A stretch of DNA of 64,000 bases from Kondoa malvinella (Eukaryota > Basidiomycota > Agaricostilbomycetes > Agaricostilbales > Kondoaceae). The stretch spans positions 868,001 to 932,000 of the forward strand of contig BCIM01000006.1 in NCBI GenBank assembly GCA_039545315.1, in the 5' to 3' direction. The notes under the pieces were generated by a model. The model was not told the origin of the DNA. It worked only from the letters and a program-made list of their open reading frames with translations, and searched no databases. Position numbers and translations under genes: made by a program. Position 1 is the first letter of the stretch, and each line of letters opens with the position of its first letter. This document shows, piece after piece, positions 35,180 through 44,786 of this stretch.

Positions 35180-36174
35180 ATGCCTTCAGGTCAGTTCGAC
35201 CCAGATTCGCCCAAATCTCTCCCTCATCGTATTCCCTGTCAGTTCGCGATGTGGCCGCAAACCAATTCATCGAAGCATACAGCTCTCACTTGAAGCGATC
35301 AGGTTGGTCAAAGTTTCTCTGCTTTTACGTCGAGCGTCGTGGAGATATACCCTTTTATACTGGAACGCGAAATATCTGGGAAGGAGGATGGCATGCAGCA
35401 AGTGACGACTATGCTAGGGCAGGTAGAACAAAGTCAGGCCAGAGGAGAGAAGGCGCAGGAGACCGGAAGAAGGGATCAAAATACCGAAGGATATACCCTC
35501 TCGACTGTCTACCCCTCCGAATCAACACGCACAGCCTAGAGCAGAGGCTGACCATGCTCTTTCTGTCTACACAGGCAAGCTTGAAATCCCAACATGGGTC
35601 GACCTTGTCAAGACTGGCACCCACAAGGAATTGGCACCTTATGACCCTGTTCGTCTTATAGCTATACTTCATACATTGGCTTATCCCACGTGCAGGACTG
35701 GTTCTACACAAGAGCAGGTAATGCGGACTGTTTGGACTTCAGAGTAATGTTTGATCCCAACTTTTCCACGTTACAGCCGCTGTCGCTCGTCACGTCTACC
35801 TCCGCAAGCACGTCGGTGTAGGCAAGCTCCAGAAAGTTCACGGTGGAGCCAAGAACCGTGGAAACAGACCAGCTCACCACCGCGATGCTTCCGGTTGGTC
35901 AAAAGTCCTTTTATAGTCCGAATGGCACTAAAGGGATGCGAAACGACAGGCTCGGTTGAGCGAAAAGTACTCCAGTCGCTAGAGAAGATTGGTGTTTTGG
36001 AAATGGATGCTCGTGGTGGACGAAGAATCTCTCAAGACGGTCAGCGGGATTTGGACCGTATCGCTTCTTCGCTTTTGGTTCGTTGGATGCTTGATCTGCT
36101 GTTGCAATCAGCTGATTGCTATCGTTGGCGAACAGGAGGCCGAGAGAGAAGGTTCTGAGGCTGATGAAGAGTAG
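35180..36174 (+). CDS. RPS19: 40S ribosomal protein eS19
   Basis: 149 residues from seven exons: 35180-35189, 35243-35302, 35575-35648, 35696-35717, 35777-35893, 35950-36077 and 36136-36174. Splicing gives [20 protein letters not shown], then [60 protein letters not shown] and an acidic tail, a full eS19. The first coding exon has only 10 nt. Intron 2 is 272 nt, five times the usual length here, while all others are 47-59 nt. The donors of introns 2 and 5 share GTTGGTCAAA. Confidence 0.95.
35303..35574 (+). other. Exceptionally long RPS19 intron 2
   Basis: 272 nt, GT...AG, in a window where almost all introns are 42-80 nt. It contains two copies of GATATACCCT (35344-35353 and 35490-35499), about 146 bp apart. 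It has no stop in the RPS19 frame, yet its length shifts the frame if retained. Ribosomal protein introns often host snoRNAs, but I cannot identify convincing C/D or H/ACA boxes. Confidence 0.6.
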
Positions 36175-36603
36175 ATTTTGCGCTTTGTCAAGCTTGCATT
36201 ATTTCATTACCGCTACATCGACCGCTTCCTCGCTTTTCCTTCTCTTTGCTTGCGCGGCATCTCTGCATCTGTCCGTGGTGCATCAATCTGATCTCTCATG
36301 TCATTGCTCTACTTTGCGAATACTCGATACCATGCTGCAAACCCTCTGCCTTCAGTCTGTCTCACGCGCTTCTCATTTTGATCTAGGCTACATCTCTGCT
36401 GCAGCTGGGCTGTTCTGCGTATCTATTACCTCTTTGATGCAGCACACCTCGGGGGAGTGGAGAATGTGCCTTTCTGACGCATGTCCTAAATGCGAGATAT
36501 AACAACAAGACAGCTGTAATGGAATAAGAAGGCGATACAGGACTGATCTATTAGCCGTCCGTACAGAACAACATAGATTAATGCCGCTCTTCCATAAACA
36601 AGC
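36175..36603. other. Intergenic RPS19 to MED22
   Basis: 429 bp between tandem plus-strand genes; must hold the RPS19 3' end and the MED22 promoter. No other gene seen. Confidence 0.4.
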
Positions 36604-37167
36604 ATGCCGCCCAAAGAGACAGACGTACGGAAGCGCACAGCCATCGCGACAGCTTCCAGCGCACAGCACAAACCTACGCTAGACTTTCCAGACGCAGACT
36701 TAGCACCTGAAGCATATTTGGATAAAACAGAAGAAGACCTCAATCTTCGCGTTGATGCTGCTGTAGCTACACTTGGCGAAGGCCTGTCTGAGCTCGTTCG
36801 CATGTCTGCTGTGTGTCCTTACTATCCTGTGGATGGTCATGTGCTGATTATTGGGCGAAAGGTTGGTGATAAGGATCCGTTTACCGTGGCAGAGGAAGGC
36901 TTTCAGATTGATATACGCGTAGAAAACATGGTAAGTCTCTTCCACAGACATTCCAGAGAGATGCTAAGCGGAAAACAGATCAAGGCTACGGAGAACCTCC
37001 TCGCGCTATCGCATACACTCAAGATGATGCATTTATTGAATGACCACGAAGCTGCCAGCGCTGCACAGACCCGAATTCGAGATGAACGAGCTACTCAAGT
37101 CGAGGCGAAACGACAGGAAGCTGCTGATCTGCTCAAAGACCTTTTGGCCAAATCCAATGAAGGGTGA
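36604..37167 (+). CDS. MED22: Mediator complex subunit 22
   Basis: 154 residues from exons 36604-36810, 36862-36930 and 36979-37167. Med22 (Srb6/Surf5) is a head-module subunit of the Mediator that links activators to RNA polymerase II. The helical core reads LNLRVDAAVATLGEGLSELV, VGDKDPFTVAEEGFQIDIR and VENMIKATENLLALSHTLKM, the expected pattern of the Surf5 family, ending in a charged helix. Size fits the family. Its stop codon lies only 12 bp from that of the convergent DnaJ gene. Confidence 0.8.
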   Translation: MPPKETDVRKRTAIATASSAQHKPTLDFPDADLAPEAYLDKTEEDLNLRVDAAVATLGEGLSELVRMSAVCPYYPVDGHVLIIGRKVGDKDPFTVAEEGFQIDIRVENMVSLFHRHSREMLSGKQIKATENLLALSHTLKMMHLLNDHEAASAAQTRIRDERATQVEAKRQEAADLLKDLLAKSNEG

Positions 37168-37179
37168 ATATATTTACAC

Positions 37180-38486
37180 CTACGACTGTTGACACCCAGA
37201 CTCTCCTCGAACCTCTTCCTCTCCTTCCTCTTCAAACCAGGCTTTCGCTTTCCCAGGCTGGACGATAGAAGCTCTGCACACCTTGACCGGACCACTTGCG
37301 ATATTTGGTCGTTTTGCCGGTAGCATTTTCTGCAGCGCGTCCTTCTGCTCCAGAGACAAGCCTCGAACCCAACTACTGACATCCTCATCCAACACCAGAT
37401 CAACATACAGATCACCCCGACTCGCTTCCGTTTCATCGGCATACAACCCTTGACCGAGCAGATGCAACTTTGTAGTCTGATGCGGCTCAATCGGTCCATC
37501 CACTTTACACCGCACACTTGATCCATCCAAATGATTCACAATGACCCGATCAAAGCCCAACAACATCTCACTTAGCGTCAAAGTCGTTTGCGTTTGTAAA
37601 TCGAATCGAGAAGAAGGTACAAGGGAGAATGTGGGATGGGGTCGTACTTCAAGAAGAAAGATCAAGTCACCGGCTGCGTGGCTGTCGGGCGTCTCGTCGC
37701 CTTCTCCCTCGCACACGATGGGTTGCCCGGCGAAATTACCTTTGCCGACAGAAATTGTCTTCTTGGTGTTGGTGGAGTATGTGCGGGTACCTCGACAAGA
37801 AGAACAAATGTCGGATGAACGGATGGCAGAACCTGTTCCTTCGCATCTGGCGCAATCGGTGTAATGATATCGGATGTGATTCGGTCCATGAGGTACTTGG
37901 GTACGTGTTTGGCCCTGAAAATGCGTAAGTGTATGGCTAGGCAGTCAACAAGAGGACTAACCATGCCACTACAGACTATGCATTCTTTCCTCTGTGCACC
38001 AGGTTTCGCTCCGCTGCCTTTACACAACCCGCATACTTTCTGTTTCGACAAGTTCAACTTGATTTCTCGTCCTTTGAACAAGTCTTCAAGCGATATCTCG
38101 AGCTTGATAGTCTGCGTCGGACCTTTGGCTGTTTTGCGCGGCGTTTGGTGTGAGCGAGGAGGTTGCGTTTGGCTAAAGGAGAACTGGGCAAAGAATTCTG
38201 CAAAGTCTGGATCGGCGGAACGGTCGCTTTGGCCGGAATCGTATCGAGCTCGCAGGTCTGGGTCGCTCAGGATCCTGCGTTACGAAAAGATGATCAGTTT
38301 GATTCGGGCGCAAGGGGAAAGAGCGCACTCGTAGGCATTGTTGAGCTTTGCAAAAGTCTCTGCATCACCTCCTTTGTCTGGATGCTGTTTCAGAGCCAGC
38401 TGATGAAACGCTCGTTTGATCTCTGTTGGTGTAGCATCTGGCGAGACTTGTAAAAGATCGTACAACGCAGTATCCTCAGGCTTCAT
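37180..38486 (-). CDS. Type I (DNAJA) Hsp40 co-chaperone, likely farnesylated
   Basis: 401 residues from exons 38329-38486, 37962-38274 and 37180-37914. The J domain is residues 6-65 (ALYDLLQVSPDATPTEIKRA, HPD motif, VLSD equivalent ILSDPDLRARYD). The zinc-finger domain has the four CxxC pairs CGLC, CIVC, CARC and CSSC, around residues 135-205, then the substrate-binding beta domains. The chain ends GCQQS; CQQS is a CaaX-like box comparable to the prenylated ends of Ydj1 and human DNAJA1. The linker after the J domain is Ser/Gln-rich rather than Gly/Phe-rich, which is unusual for type I. It works with cytosolic Hsp70 by family knowledge. Confidence 0.88.
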
Positions 38487-38730
38487 TCCATTTCGCTATT
38501 CTGACTGTCTTCCTGCGGTTGCGTACAGCCAATCTACTCTATAGTCTCGTAGTTCCTAATTAACATGCATCAGTGCAATCTAGCTTTTTCGACCTTGAAA
38601 CCGAACGTCGACCCTTGGCCACACACACCCTTTGGCTTATACCTGTGCTCTTGCCTGGATCATATACCCACTAAGACAGCTGGAATATCTGCCCCCTTGA
38701 GCAAATAGCCGAGACTTTGAACAATTCAAA

Positions 38731-40530
38731 ATGCCGCCCAAGAAGAAGGATGATAACAAGCCGTGCGTCTGTCATCTGCCAGTGACAGGAAAACCTCGCT
38801 CATATAATTGGCTCTCAGTGCAAAGGTCGCTATCGACAAGGTGAGTTTATGCGAAATTCGTGAAATGAAGCAGGCAAAGCTAATGTACCATTGTGTGCTA
38901 CAGACCTTTGGTATGAAAGTCAGTGCTTCTAGTCATATTTCCACGAGAGATGATGACTAACGGCTCGTGTGACAGAACAAGAAGGGTACGTTTGGGAATA
39001 TCTGCAGAGGAAATTCCGTCCTCATTCCTCCCCCTCTTCTTCAAAGGCGGGAAAGGACAAAAGGCCGTAGCGCGATTAGCTCAAGAGGCCAGTACAGCAG
39101 GCAAGAACAAGGAATCTATGGCCAAGGAGAAACAGAGGGATCAGGAAGCAAAAGCCAAGCTTCAAGAGCAGAAGCACAATAAGGAAGTAGCTGATCGTAT
39201 GCTCTTGCTTCGCAGCAGATGACAGGTGCTGAGCATCAGAGATAGTCTTCAAGCCGCTTCAAGTTCAGAAAGTACCTTTTGGTGTCGGCGCGTTTGATTT
39301 GAGCCATATACCTGGACGCTAGTCTCATACTGTCCTGCAGATCCCAAGACAGTGCTCTGCCAGTACTACAAGGCCGTAAGTCCCCCGAATTTCTCTGTAT
39401 CACATAGTCTCATGTTCCGTCAATCAAGGGCCATTGTGAGAAAGGTAAAGCCAATTGTGTCACAGTCTTCTGCTTCTGATTTATGAGACAGGCAAGAAAT
39501 GCAAGTTCTCGCACGACCTCAATGTAGGACGCAAGACTGAGAAGATCGACTTGTACACCGATGCCAGAGCGGATACCAAAGAAGAAGGTCCGTTAAATCT
39601 TCTTTGCAGGTCTCGGTTGACTTACTATGGGATTTCATCTGGACAGACACGATGGACAAGTGGAACGACGCGAAACTGCTCGAGGTCGTCAATTCGAGTG
39701 AGTGGATTGGCATTTTCATCGTCAAGCCGATTCTTTTGCTAAGAGACCCACAGAGCACGGCAACCCAAAGACGACAACAGACATTGTATGCAAGTTCTTC
39801 ATCGATGCGATAGAAGAAGGGTGGGTAGATCATTCTATTCTATTAAAGCCACGCTAATGCCTTTTGTTTAGAAAATACGGGTTGGTCTTTCTCCCTTCCG
39901 ACGGAAGTCCTTGCTGACCGCACGTGCAGCTGGTTCTGGACATGTCCGAACGGTGGTGAAGAATGCAAATACGTGCACGCGTTACCACCTGGCTTTGTGC
40001 TCAAGTCACAGAAGAAGAAGGAAAAAGAAGATGCAGCCAACGCGGCAACCATTACGATCGAAGAATTCCTCGAGACCGAACGACATAAGCTACCAGCGAA
40101 CCTGACGCCTATCACAAAAGAGAGTTTCGCAGTGTGGAAGAAGAACCGGTTGGACAAAAAGGAAGCTGCTGCGTCCGTCTTTTTTCTCTGCTTGGTGTGT
40201 CACTTGATACTGATTTGCTCGTAATAGGGACGCGGTCAACAAGGCCAAACAACTCACTGCTCAAGCGGGCAAATCGAATGGTCTTTCTGGACGAGATCTC
40301 TTTACCTTCAGTTCGTCATTCTTCTTTCCCCCTAGCTATACACTTGTTGATCGTATTTTGCAGATCCAGATCTTGCAGGCGAATCAGATGACGAAGACGA
40401 TGGAGAAGATTGGGATCTGACAGCTTACAGGGCAAAAACGGAAGCTGAACGCGAGGAAGCTGAGCGCAAGAGGATAGAAGCGCTTGGAATTGCTGTGGGC
40501 ACAATGTCAGTCAACGGCGTAGGTGGTTGA
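38731..40530 (+). CDS. TMA46: CCCH zinc-finger translation factor TMA46 (ZC3H15/DFRP1)
   Basis: 343 residues from fifteen exons: 38731-38762, 38819-38840, 38904-38918, 38976-38985, 39047-39196, 39246-39281, 39341-39375, 39429-39444, 39492-39587, 39647-39697, 39754-39820, 39872-39880, 39930-40172, 40228-40310 and 40364-40530. The family stabilises DRG GTPases on ribosomes. Matching landmarks: MPPKKKDDNKPAKVAIDK, TFGMKNKKGGKGQKAV, first CCCH finger DPKTVLCQYYKAGHCEKGKK, DTMDKWNDAKLLEVVNSKHG, second finger [20 protein letters not shown] and LPPGFVLKSQKKKEKE. Four internal exons are 9, 10, 15 and 16 nt. It diverges from the DnaJ gene 244 bp away. Confidence 0.92.
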
Positions 40531-40635
40531 GCATGGTTAGCAGTGGAATAGAAATCCGTACTTGTGCATAACATGATCACTTAGCGCATCATTCTCGAAG
40601 ACCTGCCTATTGCCGCGAACCGTCACCTCTTCACC

Positions 40636-41217
40636 ATGCAAAGTAGGTCAAGCTGACCTGGTGTTGATCCCTCAACTGATACATTGTATGATAACGTGCT
40701 ACAGTCAAAGTTAAAGTAAGCTCATGATGCGTAATATCTCCCTGGTCGAGCATTTTGACTAATTCGCGTCTTCACTCTTCCTTTAGACACTCACAGGCAA
40801 AGAGGTCAGTGTATCTGTCTATTCTGTGAGAACACTGCTGACTTGAATGCACAGATCGAGCTCGACATTGACTCTGACGACAAAGTACGTCTTGGAGCTT
40901 TGTTGCCTGCTTCACCTTAGGTAAACTGCTATGATGCAGATTGAACGCTTAAAGGAAAAGATTGAGGAGAAAGAAGGTATTCCGCCTGTGCAGCAGCGTC
41001 TGATCTACGGAGGGAAACAGATGTACGTTTGGTTGAGCTGGAGTGCTATATCAGCTCAAATACTCTGTAATCTCACCAGGAACGACGAGAAGACTGCAAA
41101 GGAGTTCAATCTACAAGCTGGTATTACAATTCATTTAGGTTCGTGCTCGCCTTTGGAAGTTCCGCATGATGCTCATGAATGATACTAGTGCTGGCGCTGA
41201 GAGGTGGTGCATCGTAG
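40636..41217 (+). CDS. RUB1: Ubiquitin-like modifier NEDD8/Rub1
   Basis: 78 residues from seven exons: 40636-40642, 40705-40715, 40787-40804, 40855-40884, 40940-41022, 41080-41138 and 41189-41217. NEDD8 is conjugated to cullins to activate SCF-type ligases. MQIKVKTLTGKEIELDID opens the fold, [19 protein letters not shown] follows, and the end reads VLALRGGAS. Ala before LRGG (position 72) distinguishes NEDD8 from ubiquitin, which has Arg. The two residues after the Gly-Gly must be cleaved for maturation. The first two coding exons are only 7 and 11 nt, so the first four residues come from three exons. Confidence 0.92.
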
Positions 41218-41310
41218 GTAGCTGCGCAGATGATGCAGACAGGCAACTTACAGTCATTCAGCAGATCGTGATGGCAAGAGACGGCGTCTAGATGTATGAG
41301 TAGAATGATG

Positions 41311-43286
41311 CTATTCGAAACGAGTATGCTTTGGCTCTGATAGCTCCTCTCGAGTCTCTACTGCTTCCACGCTGCTCTCCTCGACTGCACCATCCATGAC
41401 TGAGGTGAATTCATCCCTTCCTCTTTTGCCTCTGCTCTTGCCTGGAGCTCGATTACCACTTCTTGCATGAAGCGGGATCTTTGACCAATAAAGCTTTTCC
41501 TTTTCACCATCAAAGATCTCAATGCTCAAAGGAGTAGCATCTGCTTCCAAGCCTTCTTGTCCTTCTGCACCAAGTTGTGCGCAGGCAGAATAATCTTTTG
41601 CAGCCATGACTGCTCCTCGACCTTGGAAATACATCTTGAGCGCTACTGCAGCTCCTGGTGTAGACATTCGGACGTGTGCCTATCGTCATTTGTCAATACT
41701 GAATAAATCATTCAGAGCAGATTGCCTACGCTATCCAGACCAGCTTCGAAATCGACATAAACGACTTCATCAACCTTCATAGCGCCCACTTGATCAATCG
41801 CATCATTGAACAAGCTCTTCAAAGTCGACTTGTTGGTTTTCGGATGCACATGCTTGACGAAACATACAACACCTTTAGGGAAAGTCGATTCAGCTTGTTC
41901 GGTGTATTTCGTTTCTCGGTTCCAAGTCTCTTCTCGAGCCGATTTCCAATCTGTTGTTGCGCGTTGTGGTGAGGGTGAACGACGTCTCCGCCAATCGGGT
42001 TCTCGTCGGGATGTATGCGAGCGTGATTCTCTTTCCCTGTAGGAGGAACGACGGTCGCGGTCGTAAGTGGTAGATTCGATTGGTTGCAAGTTGGTCAAAG
42101 CGCGTTGGTAGGATAGATACGCTGATTTGAGCTTGTTCCATTCCGGTCTGCGCAAATGCAGGACAACAAAGAATCAGCATGGAATTTGACCGAGAGTCAC
42201 AGACGCACAATGGCATTGATCTGAAACCCGCTCTTTTCGCCTTTTCTTGCGGGCTAAGGTCCTTCTCTACCACAGCCTCATCATCATCAGACTCTTCATT
42301 GAATGTCATCGCTTCTCTTTTCCACGACCATTCCCTCTTGACCGAATTAACAGCATCTTGGTCACCCAAAACAGCAAAACAGAACCCTTTGAACGATCCA
42401 CCACCTACAGGTAAGCGACTAGCTTTCTCCTTCTCTTTCGCAGCTTTATCTATCGGTGCTAGCAGAGTCTCGTTCGGGACTTCAGTGGAGGAGTCGCTAT
42501 TGTGTAATTGTGGGAAATGAACAATTTGAATACGCGTGGAAAGCAAGTTGGAGAGGTAGGTCCGCGCTGTGGAAGGTGTTATGGTAGTTGATGGGTAGAG
42601 GGGGATGTTTTCCTATAGACCAATTCAATAGTGTTCAACAGGTGAAGAAGAGACTGACAAAGTAATACGCTCGAGTAGACCAATCTGTTGAGGTGACTGC
42701 TTCTGCATCAAGTGGGAGGAGGCGCTTGACTTTGAATCCGCTTTCGTCAAACTAGTCGACTGTCAGCAAGTAACTGAACTATGGAAAGAGAGCGTACTTG
42801 TATAAGATCTGAAGGCAGCGAACGCAGTTGCATGATCTCGCCTAGTGTAGTCTTGAAGCTTGTAATGCTAGGTAATTGGAGTATGTTCGATATGTGAATC
42901 CCTGCTCAATCTCTCAGCCCTGGTACTAAGTCAAAGAGGTGACACTGGTACTGACATCCATCTTCAGCAGCAGAAATGCGTTCTAGTAGCTCTGGTGCTC
43001 TCGACAAGCCCCATTCAGAGAGAGATGCTTCGACTTCGAATAGCAAGTCCGCTTGACGTTTCAAGGCTGCTTTGTCAACTTGAGGCTCTTCTTCGACAGC
43101 AACAGCAGTTGTAGATGACATCACAGGAGCATCGTTGGACTCTGGTACAGCAGCGACAGGATTTGGCTCTGACAACGAAGACGTAGACGCTACGGGCAGC
43201 TCTGGTACCGCTTGACTAGGCTTTGGTATCGTTTTTCCAGCAGGCTTGCGCACTTTGCGAGGTGCTAATGACAGCACAGAGTCCAT
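41311..43286 (-). CDS. La-related protein, LARP7/Pof8-like
   Basis: 572 residues from exons 42956-43286, 42798-42901, 42659-42751, 42209-42612, 41730-42147 and 41311-41679. A La motif spans the first introns: LFEVEASLSEWGLSRAP, DGWIHISNILQLPSITSFKT and GEIMQLRSLPSDLIQFDES. An RRM1-like part has ARTYLSNLLSTRIQIVHFPQ and SFKGFCFAVLGDQDAVNSVK. The C-terminal third, after an Arg/Ser-rich linker, has GVVCFVKHVHPKTNKSTLKS and DEVVYVDFEAGLDSAHVRMS, resembling the xRRM of LARP7-type proteins that bind telomerase or 7SK/U6 RNA. Family is supported by domain order; which RNA it binds is unknown. Its start is 55 bp from that of IMP1. Confidence 0.75.
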
Positions 43287-43341
43287 ATTTTTGACCAAGT
43301 GTGATCGACGTTGCCGAGCAACAACGTCAAGAGACCAGCAA

Positions 43342-43925
43342 ATGAATAGGGCATCCCCTTTCGGGACAAGCGCAAACTCTAGCAGATTCCGCAAAATCTC
43401 TATAAGAACAATTCAAATCCTCTGCGCCGTGCATCTTTTTCATCGTCATGTCGCAGAAATTCGACCTACAGGCGGATCCTCTATGATGCCCACGTTCAGC
43501 GCTACAGGCGACTTTGTACTCGTTGAAGCTTTATCTCTGCGCTTTCCTTTCCTCAGACCTTTGGCAAGAGGTGATATAGTCACCTTTGTCAGCCCACTCG
43601 ATGCCAAAGTATCCGTTTGCAAGCGAATCGTAGGGTTACAAGGCGATAAAGTCTACTTGGATCCGCATGTCACAGAAGGCGAAGATTGGATCAAAGTGCC
43701 TAAAGGTCATGTTTGGGTCTTGGGCGATAACTTGGATAGCAGCAGAGATTCGAGGATGTATGGTCCCGTCTCGCTTGCGCTGCTCAGAGGTAGAGTAGCT
43801 GCTCGTGTGCGTTCCATCCATGATCACGAAGCTTGTCTTTGTCTGAGCTCTCTGTCTAGCTATTCCCAGAGTTCAAGATATTTGGTCCTATGCCAAATCA
43901 TAACAAGAACGTCTTGCTGCAGTAG
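43342..43925 (+). CDS. IMP1: Mitochondrial inner membrane protease subunit 1
   Basis: 176 residues from exons 43342-43806 and 43860-43925. Imp1 is a signal-peptidase-like (S26) enzyme that matures proteins sorted to the intermembrane space. One N-terminal hydrophobic segment (ISIRTIQILCAVHLF) precedes GGSSMMPTFSATGDF with the catalytic Ser, and VCKRIVGLQGDKV with the catalytic Lys. GHVWVLGDNLDSSRDSRMYG is the conserved box E-type motif. Splicing a 53-nt intron gives the end RLFPEFKIFGPMPNHN. Complete. Confidence 0.93.
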
Positions 43926-44786
43926 TCAGAGCATTCCGCTGCTTTTTATCTCTTTGGGATTCCGGCATTTGCGAATTCAGCACAATACAGCCGACATGCC
44001 AATCCGGTCCATCATCCAGCTCAACGCGCTTTACGTCTGACGGCAACTGAGCGACAACCACAGATAAAGAGAATCGGAGACGACATTTTCCTCGCCGTAC
44101 CTAGGTCTGCCACCTACGGACACAATGTATTCCAATCGCCTAACAAGCTCTCCTGCCCTTGGACCATCAATCGTTCTCACTCCTCCATGCTCGGCTCTCT
44201 TCTCTTCCCACGAAGTCATGGAACACCATACCAAGTCACTCAGATCTGAAGATGCGTCAATTCTGCAACCGAAACAATGCATCATGACTATGCCACCTAC
44301 TCTTTGTGTACTGCCATCGGTCATTACACCATAGAAAACACTCATGTTGGAGATGGTGGCATTGTCATTGTATCGTGGGTGTATCGCGCCGGTCTGGGAG
44401 GTTGCGCTGGAGAAAAGTCACCTGAGGGAGTGTAGTGATTGGCAAAGTCGGATGGATGTGTGAATAGATGGCGGGAGTAGGATTACTAATCAAGAAGCAT
44501 TGTCGGTGTATGTCCTTCACCATTCAAGACCCATGTGTCTAATGGCATTGATAGCCCGCGCTGACGGTAGGCGGAAGCATTTGTGCCTATAATAGTCATC
44601 TAACGGTATCTGTGCTTGTCCCAATGTCCGGCGTGATCGCTTCCACAGGCGGCACTTGGTCTAGGCACATATCGCGGGCAGGCTCTGTGTATGGGTCGCA
44701 AATAATATCCCGTTGCCTTTGAACAATGCCCAAGTAAATCAAACAACCGTCCACTTACTCCCAGCCGTGATAGAAATACAAAGGAC
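43926..44786. other. Convergent interval IMP1 / ROM2
   Basis: 861 bp between two facing stop codons. A 104-codon minus-strand frame (44031-44345) and a 69-codon plus-strand frame (44125-44334) overlap here. Neither has a recognisable motif. The rest shows nothing definite. Confidence 0.4.
44031..44345 (-). CDS. Doubtful small open frame
   Basis: 104 codons starting MSVFYGVMTDGSTQRVGGIV and ending WLSLSCRQT. It contains several Cys and Trp residues and an REL-type charged patch (PRAGELVRRLEYIVSV). I do not recognise it, and an intron acceptor-like AG just before the frame start could mean it is a 3' exon of a larger unseen gene. It may be noise within the shared 3' regions. Confidence 0.2.
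   Translation of the reverse strand: MSVFYGVMTDGSTQRVGGIVMMHCFGCRIDASSDLSDLVWCSMTSWEEKRAEHGGVRTIDGPRAGELVRRLEYIVSVGGRPRYGEENVVSDSLYLWLSLSCRQT

Noticed and set aside
35251..35661. 136-codon frame through RPS19 intron 2
   Set aside because: It is exon 2 plus retained intron; after the intron it leaves the eS19 frame, so it is not a normal product.
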